A DNA stretch of 64,000 nucleotides from assembly GCA_022925895.1 (NCBI GenBank), contig JAKSYS010000881.1, positions 248,001 through 312,000 on the forward strand, in the 5' to 3' direction. Shown here one piece after another: positions 40,881-52,807 of this stretch. Numbering within the stretch: the stretch's first letter is position 1; every line of letters starts with the position of its first letter. The position numbers and the translations under genes are program-made. The stretch is from Fragilaria crotonensis (Eukaryota; Bacillariophyta; Fragilariophyceae; Fragilariales; Fragilariaceae). The notes under the pieces are model-generated. The model had not been told where the DNA came from and made no database searches. It was given only the letters and a program-made list of their open reading frames with translations.

Positions 40881-41080
40881 ATCAATTGACACTCATCGTG
40901 TCATTAATAATTTTGTATAAGAAATGACCTTGTATGGACCTTTTTTTTCTGTCGTATTCCATCAACTTTCTTGCAGATGTGACTCTCTCGTTATCGAAGT
41001 GATGTTGTGACCCTATCATGGTGTACTTTGTTGGGTAGCTTTTCACGACTGCGTTGTCGATGACACTCTATTTCGGTAAT
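40881..41080. other. Intergenic, nothing recognised
   Basis: 3' flank of the HSF gene. A poly-T run lies at 40941-40948. Confidence 0.4.
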
Positions 41081-41700
41081 TGTAAAACTCGCTGAACATG
41101 TCATTTTCGCATCGCCTTGGTAGCAAGCGCCATTGTCTACTCGGTGCTGCTTGAAGGCTCTATCAAGGTACCTTTGATTACGAGGGAAAGCTAGACGTTA
41201 TATAAACCCGACCTGCCACTGCATTACTATGAATCCCATGCCCCGATACTCTCTGTTTAACTCTTTCGTTTCTGCCATAGTTCTGAAACTCGCTGACCAT
41301 CATCTTCGCATCGCCTTGAGAGGTCTCGCCATTGCATACGCTTTGCTGTTTGGATGCCCCATTAAGGTGTTGTCTGATTGTGAGCGAAAACTAGATGTTA
41401 AAGAAACCTAGCAGCTATGAATCCCACGCGCCGGTTACTAGCGACATAATGGTTATGAAACTCGCTGACCATCATCTTAGCATCCCCTTGGAAGTTCTCG
41501 CCATTGCTTACGCTTTGCTGGTTGGATGTTCCATTAAGGTGTCTCTGATTGTGAGCGAAAACTAGAGAAGTTAATAAAACCTAGCCTGCAATTTCATAGC
41601 TATGAATCCCACACGCCGGTTGCGTAACGGTTATGAAACTCGCTGATCATCATCTTAGCATCGCCATGGCAGTTCTCGCCATCGCGAACATCAAGCTTAG
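41081..41700. repeat. Tandem array of a ~172-202-bp unit, 3.5 copies
   Basis: Four anchors reading AAACTCGCTGA lie at about 41084, 41286, 41458 and 41636. After each, the words CATCATCTT(A/C)GCATCGCC, CTCGCCATTGC and (except in the last partial copy) TTAAGGTGT, GTGAGCGAAAACTAGA and ATGAATCCCA(C/T)GC recur in the same order. Copies are diverged by substitutions and small gaps. Short open frames inside (for example 41229-41411) are not conserved among copies, so coding is unlikely. Confidence 0.85.
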
Positions 41701-42487
41701 GAGGATCTTACTACCGGTATCAGTCCTCGATGTACCTGGTTCCTCGGTAAATGCCGCCGAATGGCAAACAAATCTCAGTCGATTCCTTCGATTCGAAAGC
41801 TAAAATGGATTAGCATTCTATGTATTCTACTACTACTGTACATTCTACTGTACTTGTACTCCAACCTCCTACTATTATTGTCTCCAGTGATAGTTGCTTG
41901 CATGTACATACATCTCCGTGAACGCCGTGAACAAGCTTTGGCAGGCATTGACATCAAATTAGCAACATCTGGCTGCGATGTGTGAAGTGATGTACAGCTT
42001 ATGACATGATGTATGCAAGTATGCATGATGTCCATAAAGACATGTAAGACATAAACTGGAGTACTATAGTACTCCGAATGATGGTAAAACAGCATTTCGT
42101 TCCGGTGGAAATCTTGAATTCTTACGACTTCTGGCTGACTGATTCGAAATGTTACCATCGGTAGAGGAAAACCCGGAAAATCGAACAGATTTGCATCTTT
42201 TGCATTTGTTGTTTCCGTCGTTTCCGGTTGTGTTTCTCCGGCTTGCCTGCTTGTGCGGGTTACCTGAGGGGAATCTGTGTCTCACGCTCATATGCATACG
42301 ACGCTACTGTACGAGTAGGAGTATTAGACTTTTTGGATTCGTGTCCATGCAGTTCGCGAATTCCATTGATGTCAAAGGAATCACATTGCAACGACGTGGA
42401 TTGCGTAATTGTCTTGCTTAGTTTTTGCGAAGAATCATCCGTTCTAAATATCGGAACGCATCGAGGTTCGTTCCTCTCGCAGCGTCA
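41701..42487. other. Intergenic, nothing recognised
   Basis: Low-complexity TACTACTACTGTACATTCTACTG-type sequence near 41825-41850 and short frames. No gene supported. Confidence 0.45.
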
Positions 42488-43399
42488 ATGCTAACCGTTA
42501 CTCAACCTGACCCTACCATTCCGGAAGTCTATTGTCAGCTTAACGAGCAGAATGAAGTCCTCGGGTCGTTGATGAGTTCGGTGTTCCAGCGAAGTGTTCG
42601 CTCCCAGCGTTTCGATCGGAATCAACAACGCCAAGTATCCCTGCAACTAGAACACCGACCGGGAGGAATTGTTGCGACACACCATGCTCCTCTAGGCAAC
42701 TTTCAGTCGAAGATTGCAATTGTAGTCATATCCCGGTCTGACCTAACCGATGATGTCTTTCTACCGCACTTGATTACGATCGCAACAAACCGAGGCCATA
42801 CAATCGTTGCATTTTCGGTATCGCAGGAAACCAAGTGGCCTCAAATCAAGTAAGTTGTCCGACTTTGGTTCACTGTGTATGTTGGACTCTTAGATGTAGC
42901 ATATACGCTGTACATTCTGATTCGAAAGTGACTGCATCCTCACGAATCTTTTCATCACGACAGAGCAGGATTGGGTGACACACAAAAACAATATCACGAC
43001 ATTCTCGGGTATCAGTTATTCCTTTGTGGTTCCTACGAGGCAAATCTTGATCTTTGGACCAACCTTATTGACGAGCCCATTGCAAGCAACATTTGGCATC
43101 TTGCCGGTATTTTTTGGTTCGTTGGTGCACGCGGTGAAGGAGAGGCTACCAACATGACCTTCCCTCCTCAGGCAAGCATCAAAGTGCCTACTATGATTGT
43201 AATCGACAAGGAAGATTTGTGTTGGCAGACTCTTTCGATCATCTTGAATAATCCTTTCGTCATTTTGGTCAAACTGCCAGGTCACCAATCCTTGTTTCCA
43301 GATAGCAAATCGCTGCAACGGTGGCTCGGTCGGTGCATGCTAGAATTTGCCGAGGCTGAATGTGCGCGCATAACATGTTCCTACCGTTCGACACTTTGA
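42488..43399 (+). CDS. Divergent alpha/beta-hydrolase-like protein, catalytic residues not evident
   Basis: Exon 1, 42488-42849, and exon 2, 42964-43399, are joined over a 114-bp GTAAGT...ACAG intron, for 265 residues. A central strand/turn (KIAIVVISRSDLTDDVFLPH) followed by ATNRGHTIVAFSV looks like the early strands of an alpha/beta-hydrolase. The later VPTMIVIDKEDLCW and VKLPGHQSLFPDS resemble the acid and His regions. The usual G-x-S-x-G elbow is replaced by FLCGSYEANLD, so it may be inactive or a very remote relative. The ATG at 42488 is the first Met in frame. A clear alpha/beta-hydrolase lies about 1 kb downstream on the same strand. Confidence 0.4.
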
Positions 43400-44431
43400 A
43401 GGTACAGCTGCTACTGTACCATGTGCGCTCCTCGACCGAATGACACGCAGTCCTGCCTGGGCGAATATGATGGGAAGACGCGCAAAGTGTCAGAGCAAAT
43501 AGAACCAGGCGACGTTTTCCTGAGCATGCCCGTTGTGTCGATCTGATATTCATTACGAAGATAAGCCGAGTACTGTGGACGTCGATGTTGGCGGAAACGT
43601 TGAAAATGTGACAACAATTAAGGATAACACTTGAAATGTCCCCTCACCTTGTGATTCGAGGTCAACACATCTTAGGTTGAAATCCTGGGGCCATCAGGTC
43701 GTAAAGTAAAAAGTACGTAATGGCCAAGGAAATACTCCTCCTATACCCCCCTTGGTGCCGGCTATAGGCGAGGGGCGAAGTAAAATCGGGAAGCGTGGTT
43801 CATCACTCAGAGCAGTGCTCGGAGTATTTGGAACTTGAAAGGTACATTCTTCGCTCGAAGTTCCGGTGGCGGGGAGTGGAGGCACTAGCATGTCCATGTT
43901 ACGTTGCACGTGTGAAATTTCAAAGGCAGGGTCGCAACTGTGTCGTGCACCCGCGCATTCGCTACAGCTTTGAAGAGACAATTTTGTGAGAATTAGATGC
44001 AGATAGTAATCATTATAATCGGTTTGGGTGCATTAAAGTTGTAGTCGAACGATGGTGACTTTAGGAAGGCTACTAGCCGTACTACTGGTACCAGTAGTTC
44101 TTGCTGGTGTGCGTAATCGAGGTAAGATGCACCGGTACCTGGTACTGGTACTTCGGGTACGGTAGGTCTGTTGGGAGGGTTGGGAGTTGGGAGCAATTCG
44201 ACGGTACGCGCTACGCGCATCACGCGATCACGCGTCACAATTCACAATTCACTATTCGAATCAGAAATCAGACGTGGACACATCCTGTCGAATACTCGAA
44301 TACCCACAGCTCCGTTTTATTGTAAACCTTCATTATTCCGCTTCCTTGTTAAACAACGCCAAAAAGCACGACCAACGCATCGCCTCGAACCATTCCTACA
44401 CGGCCTTGAACACAAAAGCTACGTCGCAGAT
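43400..44431. other. Intergenic, nothing recognised
   Basis: Contains CACGCGATCACGCGTCACAATTCACAATTCAC short repeats near 44220-44250 and GTACCTGGTACTGGTACTTCG words near 44130. The open frame leading into the next gene from 44171 lacks an ATG start. Confidence 0.45.
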
Positions 44432-45211
44432 ATGCCATCAACATTTGAGAAAGAGGTTCGAATCAAAGAGTGCCGAGCATTGGTTGGTGACATGCAATCT
44501 CGTGTTGCTGTCATCGTCACACATCCTTGGGGCCCGCTGGGCGGAAACATGAAGAACAATGTCGTCTTGGCCACTGTCTTGTACTTTCAAAAATCACGAA
44601 TCACAACCTTACGCTTCGACTTTGTTGGTTCGCAAATAAGTCGAGGTCGCGACGAGGTCCAGCAAGTTTGCGATGCAGCGGACTACTTACTGCGGGCACT
44701 GCCGAACCCGCCGTCTCGCATTTTATTGGTTGGTTACTCCTATGGTTCTCTCATTGCAGCAAGCGCATCGGCAAATATCCCAGAATGTATCGGATGTATA
44801 TCTATAGCTCCGCCGTGGTCAGTCCAACACTGGCTTCTCATGTTCAACTCCAACTATCACATGCAGCAAAGTCGTCAACGTGAAGATCTACCTCGACTCT
44901 TTGTGATTGGTGATCACGATAATTTTACTACGGAGAAAATGTTTCTGAAAATGGTGAAAACCTTCCGCAAAAGCACCGGCGCCGTCCTGAAGGACGCCAA
45001 CCACTTTTTTGTACGAAGAGAACAAGACCTGATGAGCATTATCAATCAGTGGTTGCTGCAGACGTATCCACAAGCCGGAGGAAGCTTAGCTAGATTTGGA
45101 CAATGCGAGATTCAGCTGCCGATGAGTGACGTGGTTATACCGCCAATGTCGTCCGAAATCTCCTCCGGCTTTGGCTGTTTCAATTTTCTACCCGGCACTA
45201 ACGCCGTGTGA
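44432..45211 (+). CDS. Alpha/beta-hydrolase fold protein (Tex30/KANL3-like or dienelactone hydrolase-like)
   Basis: 259 residues from ATG 44432. The first strand and oxyanion turn are VAVIVTHPWGPLGGNM. The nucleophile elbow GYSYGS puts Ser at residue 103. The acid region is LFVIGDHDNF (Asp161 or Asp163) and the catalytic His is His191 in ANHFF. Between them, SIAPPWSV is the usual strand 6 end. The shape, lacking a lid, fits small serine hydrolases that act on short acyl or ester substrates. Substrate and location are unknown; no targeting peptide is present with this start. A longer in-frame N-terminus would need a non-ATG start. Confidence 0.78.
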   Translation: MPSTFEKEVRIKECRALVGDMQSRVAVIVTHPWGPLGGNMKNNVVLATVLYFQKSRITTLRFDFVGSQISRGRDEVQQVCDAADYLLRALPNPPSRILLVGYSYGSLIAASASANIPECIGCISIAPPWSVQHWLLMFNSNYHMQQSRQREDLPRLFVIGDHDNFTTEKMFLKMVKTFRKSTGAVLKDANHFFVRREQDLMSIINQWLLQTYPQAGGSLARFGQCEIQLPMSDVVIPPMSSEISSGFGCFNFLPGTNAV

Positions 45212-46133
45212 TGGATGGAGAGATCTTGCACCGATGGATGAGAGGTTTCAACACGCTCGACATATGCCCGGCTCCTTCTGGATGCTGCGTCCATGATCGA
45301 CGAGGATTGAAGAACCGTGAAACCGTCAACTCGGATGTATAAAATACATGCGACCGAAATTCGTTGTTTTCTTGGGATGCATCCCCGCTCGGTCTTAGCA
45401 AGTGACTAAACCTTTCAAGGTAGAACGCTACTGCTAGCCATCGACTCGTCGATTGGCTGTTTGGGTGTTCTGCCAACTTCGGCGATGCACTCACACACTG
45501 TAAGAGAGTCGAAGTATGTGTCAACTTGAAGCATCGCCCATAGTGGCATCATATCCAACCGCATGCTTCGTTAGAGGAGATGTTGCTGATCGATTTGTGT
45601 ATGCGTCTTATGAAAGGTCTCTAAAGTACGGAGAGGATTCTGGAGTACAGGGGTATTGTTTAGAGGAAAGTCCCCTTGGAAAGGATGTATGTTACACTTC
45701 ATATATCACATGTAGTACCTTGGGGGGGGAAAGACCCGGGAAATCAACCACATTTTCGACTTGTTGAGGCTTGAGGCCATACTCGTACTTCTTTGCGATT
45801 CGTGTTTCCGATTATTTGCAGTACTAACTACTTGTAGCTCGTTGCTAGCCGCAAGCCCTACATGTACTGTACTGTAGTACGCTATGCATTGTGAATTACC
45901 GGTATGGTTGTATGTATACAGTATGCACTACCGTTGTACCTGTAGTCACGCAGACAATTAGTGCATTGGAGCATCAGGTCATTGTACCAGGTACTACAGG
46001 TATGATACCAGTACCATACGAAGTATTGCGACCGATATACGATATACTGCAAGCCAAAAGTCCATCAATAAACGGTGTCGACAAGGCTGCGACTCCATCT
46101 TTCCTTGCTTTGTTTCGTTAGTGCGTGAGAAAG
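45212..46133. other. Intergenic, palindrome-rich
   Basis: No gene. 45830-46030 is packed with GTAC words (TGTACTGTACTGTAGTACG, GTACCAGGTACTACAGGTA). A GGGGGGGGAAAG run is at about 45722. Confidence 0.5.
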
Positions 46134-48787
46134 ATGGATGTGACGCTTCACCCTGCCTACCGTCGACGAGCTGGAGATGGCGCTGTCTTCAGCGCTAGAA
46201 AATGCCCTTCCGGCGCGGAGCAAACTTGCGAGTTGCCCTTTGGTTTTGTCTGGACACCGATGTCTCCTTCGTCGACAGCAGCCTTGCAAGAATCGGCTCC
46301 TATTTTTTGCATCACATGTCTGACTTATCTTAATCTTTATGCTACCTTCGATGAGGCGTCGGGATTGTGGACCTGTCCTCTCTGTATGGCCAAAAATGTC
46401 GCACCAAAAGAGCTGTTATCGGGTCCTGAAGTTTCTGCAGCATTGGTATCTCCAATGGTCGAATACCGTCAAATTGTGGCAACGAACGAGCTAAATCCGA
46501 CTTATGTAGTTGTTATGGATGTCAACTTGCCACCGAACGAAGCCCACGCAGTCGCGCATACTGTACAGACCTTGTTGATGGATCAAATCGACGAAAATCG
46601 GCCACCTCGCACGCTAGCGTTGATTACATTTGGTCAAACTGTGTCACTTTATCAATTAGGTTTGTCGGCAGGTCTCGTTTCGGCCGATGTTGTACCGCCC
46701 GACGATCCGAAAGAAGATGAGGGAGACTTGGTCAAACGCCGAACTCGCATGGCATCACGTCAGTATTTTTCGGAAGTTCGAAATGACGACGATTTCGCTA
46801 CCTTCTGGTCATGCATCGTGGCAGTCTACGGCGATACCGTCAAAGAAGAACAGCTATCACGAAAAGAGCTCTTGAAACGCAAAAAGGAAGCTCGCTTGCG
46901 CGGGAATCAACGACCATGTGGTCCCGACTCGGCTGAATCACCATGGATTCGAAAGGCGGCCTCCGGGCGACCATCTCGTTGTACAGGAGAAGCGATACAA
47001 TGCGCAATGGATATGGCTTCGTTCGCTTCAGATTCGGCGCGAAACTCGAGGATCCTCTTGTTTACCAACGGATGCCCGAATCTTGGAGCCGGCACCATTG
47101 TTCGAGTGGACAATGAGGTCGATGATAAGGTCGGTGTCGACGTCATTGATCACATGGCGATGATGGGAGCAATGGGATACTTTGAAGCATGTGGAAGAGA
47201 CGCTGAAGGCGGAATCGACGTCTTCCTCAGTGGCGCTGGATCGCTTGGACTGCAAGCCTACCAGGCACTTGTTGATGCCAGTGGCGGCTACGCACTACCC
47301 CATGAGAGCTTTGCGTCGGAACAATTCGCTGCCGATTTGAAGTATGTGTTGTGCCAAACCAAGGTGAATCGATCTCATACCAAGGGCTCGTCCGATAGCA
47401 TTGATGGTTGTATCGCAGACGTGCGCATGTCGGAATTCATGATTCCGTCCCACGTGGTAGGAGCCATGGAGGTTTTGCCAGTGGGCGAGGGATTGTTACC
47501 TCACGAACGAGCTCCATTTTCAGTAGGAGCATCCTTGGCAGCAAGGCATGGGATCGCCACCAACGAACTTCCTTCACATGATCACTTGGCGGAAACCTTG
47601 ACGCGAGTCCGGATGGGTCGATACGATCCTTTGTCGACACTTTCTTTCATGTTGAAAGTGGACGACAGCATCACGCTTGACGATAAATATGCCTTCTTCC
47701 AATGTACTATTCGCTATTTAGAACTGGATGGAACAACGTTGGTCACCAAAGTAAGCACACAACGTTTGCCAATCGCGAGGAGCGTTCATGATTTCCTGGA
47801 CAGCATGGACGAGGAGGTCGTTCCGATTGTTCTTGGTAAAGAGGCAGTATTTCGCTCAATCGTTGGACGTGAGGATGAAGAATCTATTGACGCTCTTGTC
47901 GCTGATTCCGACAGGGTGGAGTTGTTGGCCTTTGAAGCGCAAAAGGATCTTGACAGCACTATTCATCGGGTATCCGGAGCCTATCGATTGATTGGGCTTG
48001 AGGTCGGTACCAGTCACAAAGATTTCATGGAGGAAGGTGGTGTCAGCTCAGCACATAGTTCATTGGGGTTTGCCTTTCCACCGGAGTTAGCGGATGCCCT
48101 ACATCGGCTCTTTCATTTGAGGCGTGGATCAATGTTGAGTCCAGGACCAGTTCGATCCATGGATGATCGTGCGGAGATCCGAAATCTCTTCCTTCGACTT
48201 CCTCTCGACGATTGCCTTTGCATGATGGCACCTTCTCTCTGGAGTTCCGGAATGATAGATGCATCGACTGCAATCATTCTTGATCCCATTCCATCCGATA
48301 CAATGACGCTCTGGGACAATGTAAGCACTTTCTACCTCACTTATGCTGCTTTTTATTTTTCATACTCTAATACAACGCTCAAATGCAGAGAATCATTGCT
48401 GCTGACCACCATGATTGCCTCTTTGTTTGGTCTGGAAAGGCGACTTTGGATGCAGCTTATGATCCCATCCGTGAACGATGCAAAGAATTTTTGCTGGAAA
48501 GATCAAAGACGAGATTCCCTATGCCCAGGCTACACATGTTATCGGAGGGTGATTCTATGAGCCGACGGTTTACCAGTCGATTGGCACCGACTCACGCCGA
48601 TCCACCGGAGCAGCAGATTGCGCACTTTCCCCAGCTAGCTTCGTTGTCACCAGAGGAGATAGCTGGACTACGAGACAAGTTTAGATTTTACGAGGAATCA
48701 ACTGACGCCAGTTTCCGTCGTTGGTTCTGGAGCGTCGCCAGCGCAAGTTCCAACGCTCGCTACGAAGGCATGTCGTTGTGTGATTAG
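46134..48787 (+). CDS. Sec23-like COPII coat protein (divergent)
   Basis: Exon 1, 46134-48320, and exon 2, 48389-48787, are joined over a 68-bp GTAAGC...CAG intron, for 861 residues. A Sec23-type zinc finger (CITC, 19 residues, CPLC) lies near residues 59-85. A trunk-like domain (TYVVVMDVNLP, RPPRTLALITFG, RILLFTNGCPNLG, a DVFLSGAG strand) follows. Next come a helical domain and an ending with AADHHDCLFVWSGKA and MPRLHMLSEGDSMSRRFTSRL, the gelsolin-like Sec23 signature. Sec23 is the GAP for Sar1 in the inner COPII coat. The sequence is clearly more divergent than usual Sec23, with a charged KRKKEARLRG insertion near 250, so it may be a second isoform. Confidence 0.82.
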
Positions 48788-48896
48788 TTTGTTCTTCTGC
48801 TGGTGCGGACGACATGCTCCGAACGCTGCGAAAGTCAACTGGGGGCGCTGTTGCCGAAAGGTCAGAAGAATTGAGTGTTGGAGTTGACGCTGCCTT

Positions 48897-50525
48897 TTAC
48901 TTCCAAGTTAATGGCTCCGTTAGCAATAACTTCCCACTTTCCGCGACCAGTGTCCGTGCCAGCATGGCGGCTGAGGTCGTCGCATCTTGTATCGGTACAG
49001 ATGAAGGGAAGATAGCATATAATTCAAAGCCCTTGCCGTTCATGGCTAAAAACAAGAATTCTTCCTCAATTACGTAGGTCATGCCATGGGCTTGAGGAAC
49101 TGATTCTGTTAGCTCCATACCGACCGATGCGCTCGCGGACTGTAACGAAGGTACATCTGCTGCCTTCATCCTTTCTCCAGATTGAAAGTCCGTTAAAATC
49201 TCATCATACTTACTCCATGTGGATGCAGTCGATGCTGCCCCGAGACGCATCCGCAGACAAAGCTTTTCATAAGTGCGCCATACTCGCCATTTAGCTTCGG
49301 CGTCCACAAATGGAAAATCTAACGGAGGGATGAATGACTGCGGTAATGTCCCACAATCCTTGCTGCTGTGGCCCTGGACTTGAACATCCTTGCGGAACAT
49401 GAAGTGATGAACGCTTCCTATACTAGAATACTCGTCGACAAGTTCCGCGAGTCGTTCGAGATCTGTCGCTGTTTCGATTTCTTGAATCAAGGGGCAGGTA
49501 TCGGAATGTGGATGGCCATGCGGTAGTGCGACGTATTCCTCGTCATTACCTTCGTCGTCAACGGATTCCTTCAAACGAGTCCATGCGACATCCGAGCCAG
49601 AAATATCGTCCTCCTCAATCTGCAGTACCGATCCCCTAGCCATTGGCAGTCCCAGATCTTTACGTATCTTGATGGATGCGTTTCGAAATAAATCAAATTG
49701 TGTCGTTTCGCTGATCTGACTGATCAGGATCAAGTGGAGGTTGGTACGTTCATGGAGACAGCTGCTGTAGGCATATAGAAATCCCGTCGAATTAAATCTT
49801 GGTAGACACACCGGGGACCACAGTTCGCTGGTAACAAGTCCAGGTTGCGATGTGATGAACTTGATGAGAATCCTCAAATCGGATGGTCGTAGCTGATGAG
49901 GCAGATAACTTGGTTGCACGATTGAAAGTAACTGCTCGTTGACGAGAAGGATGGCAAAGACTGTATTCGGTGTTTCTGTGGCGGCATTCAATAATGTCAT
50001 GGATGTCTTATCGCGCATGTCAACTGATATGGGACCAAGAACGTCGATTGCACCAGTCAGGTACGGCCCAAGTTTATCCGTTCCCGTGTCGGCAAGCATA
50101 CTTCTCATGACTGTTGACGACGCGTCTAATACTTCTCCGAGATCGTAGTTTGGATTTTCAATCAAGATCGATTGCACTTGTTGCGTCATCGTGAAGATGA
50201 TTTGGGCGTAGAGGTATTCGAGTCGAATCTTCATCAAAAGATGTCCCGCGGTTGCGTCCGTCGCTGCGGATTCCTTTGAAACTCCCACCAATGTGATAGC
50301 GCCAATTGTCATGAATACAATGGAGAGAGAATTCGATCGTAAGAACTGCATCTCCCCAAGACCAGAAGCAGAGGCAGACTCTATAAGGGCTTGAACTAAA
50401 CTGCAAATCACAACTTCATGACCTCCTTCGTAACGGCAAAATATTGGTTTTCCGGCATTGCTCAAGACAATGGCATTCCACCACGGGTCTTCTGAAACGA
50501 TGGATTCGTCAATGTCGTTATCCAT
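48897..50525 (-). CDS. MON1: Vacuolar fusion protein Mon1
   Basis: 542 residues, intact, converging with the Sec23-like gene. The first longin domain starts at NAIVLSNAGKPIFCRYEGG, with SLVQALIESA and a LSIVFMTIGAITLVGVS strand. The second longin block (TVFAILLVNEQLLSIVQP) and the third (MTYVIEEEFLFLAMNGKGF) follow in the expected order. Mon1 pairs with Ccz1 as the GEF that loads Rab7 on late endosomes, vacuoles and autophagosomes. A long acidic loop (EEDDISGSD to DDEGNDEEY) between domains is disordered. The usual N-terminal disordered region is very short here. ATG8, another autophagy gene, is 10 kb away, probably by chance. Confidence 0.88.
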   Translation of the reverse strand: MDNDIDESIVSEDPWWNAIVLSNAGKPIFCRYEGGHEVVICSLVQALIESASASGLGEMQFLRSNSLSIVFMTIGAITLVGVSKESAATDATAGHLLMKIRLEYLYAQIIFTMTQQVQSILIENPNYDLGEVLDASSTVMRSMLADTGTDKLGPYLTGAIDVLGPISVDMRDKTSMTLLNAATETPNTVFAILLVNEQLLSIVQPSYLPHQLRPSDLRILIKFITSQPGLVTSELWSPVCLPRFNSTGFLYAYSSCLHERTNLHLILISQISETTQFDLFRNASIKIRKDLGLPMARGSVLQIEEDDISGSDVAWTRLKESVDDEGNDEEYVALPHGHPHSDTCPLIQEIETATDLERLAELVDEYSSIGSVHHFMFRKDVQVQGHSSKDCGTLPQSFIPPLDFPFVDAEAKWRVWRTYEKLCLRMRLGAASTASTWSKYDEILTDFQSGERMKAADVPSLQSASASVGMELTESVPQAHGMTYVIEEEFLFLAMNGKGFELYAIFPSSVPIQDATTSAAMLARTLVAESGKLLLTEPLTWK

Positions 50526-50995
50526 GGTGACTCAAGAGGTGATGAAGAGCGAATGCAAACCGCCGCGCGGGCACATCATGTTGCTGATGTGTTTCAATTC
50601 TTTGCAAGATTCATTTCGCACTTGATGCCTTGGCTGCCATAATACAATACGGCAATTGTAATATGTACCGGTAGCAGTAGCAGCTGAACCAGTGCGATTC
50701 CTTAAGTCGTACTCCGATTCAGTACTCGTACAGTACGGAATCATGTATGTAGCAGTACAGTTTATGTAGGTGAACGACGGTCAGGACCAGCTTCCAAGCC
50801 TCTCATTCAGGCGACCTCAACTCGTTTGATGCATCCAAGTGATGAAATTAGGGGCGCAACTTCGCTCGTCCTTGTTCATCAATTGACTGCCAGTCCGCCA
50901 CTTTACCATTATAGTGCGATAGTTGGTAACTGATAGCGTTCCGTTAGTACCTTCTCAGCAGCCGCGTAATCCAAGTGACACAGACAAGTGAAGGA
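50526..50995. other. Divergent promoter region, Mon1 and eIF3e
   Basis: A 470-bp head-to-head spacer with TGTACCGGTAGCAGTAGC and GTACTCGTACAGTACGG words. No other feature. Confidence 0.5.
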
Positions 50996-52600
50996 ATGAG
51001 TGCTGTTACAACCACAACAGGCACAGCGACGGCGTCGCCTACCAATATTGAACAATGGGACCTGACATCTAAGCTATCTCCTTTCCTAGATCGTCACATG
51101 ATGTTTCCTTTGCTCGAATACCTCGATTCGCTCATCAGTGCTGGTACTTGCTCGTATCAATCCAAGGATGTTGCGGCTGCTCGTCTTGTCTTGTTGAGAC
51201 CGACGCACATGGTGGATTATGCTATTGATATGCATAAGGAGTTGCATCCGTCGGCTGAGATTCCCGAGGAAATGATGGCACAAAAGGCAAAAGTCTATCA
51301 GGACTTGGAGGAACTCAAAAAAGATTGTCAACCGTTGGTAGATTTGGCTCAGAATCAAGAAGAAAGGGTGAGTCCACAACTCACCATCTGAATGTATTCA
51401 CCTTTCTCGTGCATTGCTGTTGCTCTTTCTAACTCACTTGTGTTTTCATGCATCCAGACAAAGCTGACGGCCGCGGGGCAGTGGAACATTGAAGGTCTTG
51501 CCGCCTCGAACATTACACCACAAATGATGGACACTTACCGCCAGCTTGCCAAGTACAATTTCGAATGTGGAGACTACAAAACATCTCGCGATCAGTTGGA
51601 AACGTACATTTCGATTCTGGCAAAACCTCCTCCTACCAAGGACGAGGAAGATGAAGCTCTCAACCCAAATACTCCAACCGTCGAAGCCGTCGTTGGAAAC
51701 GCAAATGTTTATTACCTGGAACACGTCAATCTCGATTTGCTGACTGTCTTGTGGGGTAAGTTGGCTGCAGAAGTGTTGGTCGAAGACTGGGAAGCCGCTC
51801 GAATTGCACTTGAAGCCGTACAGACTGGATTAGAAAGCCTTGTTGCCTCGCGAGAGTTATCAGCCCTCGATGCCCTGCAACAGCGTACTTGGCTGCTTCA
51901 CTGGTCTCTCTTTGTCTACTGGAATGCCCAACAGGGTGGACTTGAGACTCTTGTCGATCTCTTTCACTCGGAACGATACAAGCAAGCCATTACGACGAAT
52001 GCTCCTCATTTGTTGCGATATTTGACTGCCGCTGTCTTGTTGTGCAAACGTCGCATTGCCAAAAAGGCTTCGTTGGAAACACGCCGCCTGCTCAAAAATT
52101 TGACCAGCGTCATGGCCGATTGTGACTACACCGACCCCATTGTCGAATTTGTTCACAACCTGTGCGTCGTGTTTGATTTCGAACAGGCGCAAATCAAATT
52201 GGCCGAGTGCGAACATGTCTTGCAGGCAGATTTCTTTCTTTGCAAACAAACTGCCCTCTTTATGGAAGAAGCACGCATTTTTGTCTTTGAGAATTACTGT
52301 CGCATCCACAACAAGATTGATTTGAGGACGTTGGGTGAGAAACTTGCCATGGACCAGGAGGCAGCCGAACGCTGGATCGTGGATTTGATTCGCAATGCCG
52401 ACTTTCAAGCCAAGATTGATTCCTCCCTCCAATGTGTCGTCATGGGAGCCGATACGCAATCTATTTACGAACAGGTCATGGAACGAACGAGAGATTTGAA
52501 TGTCAGATCGGCCACCCTGGCGCAGAACTTGCAAAATCTTGTGACTGAAGCGAAGAAAGAAAAGGCGAAGAAAGAAAGGGCCATGAGAGAGGATTATTAA
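50996..52600 (+). CDS. EIF3E: Translation initiation factor eIF3 subunit e (INT6)
   Basis: Exon 1, 50996-51367, and exon 2, 51458-52600, are joined in phase 0 over a 90-bp GTGAGT...CAG intron, for 504 residues. The eIF3e N-terminal domain is clear: DLTSKLSPFLDRHMMFPLLE. The second exon carries YRQLAKYNFECGDYKTSRD, LLTVLWGKLAAEVLVEDW, LQQRTWLLHWSLFVYWN and HLLRYLTAAVL. The PCI domain ends with LAMDQEAAERWIVDLIRNA and AKIDSSLQCVVMG. It is a core subunit of the eIF3 scaffold on the 40S ribosome. The Lys/Glu-rich C-terminal helix (about the last 25 residues) replaces the animal tail. ATG 50996 is the first Met in frame. Confidence 0.95.
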
Positions 52601-52807
52601 GCAGGTCTTGGAATGTACGAATTCGTGAGAGTTGACGCTTTCCTTTGGTTCGCGCCGCCTAGAAGGTAGAAGATTATAGTACAATAATAAGACAATGCTT
52701 CAAAATTGGTTATAGTTTCAACTAACTATCCTCGGCCTTACAAACTCAACTTGGTAGTGTCAAGGCAGAAACGACGCGTTTCGGGTCGGAGAGGGAGTCG
52801 CATCTCC

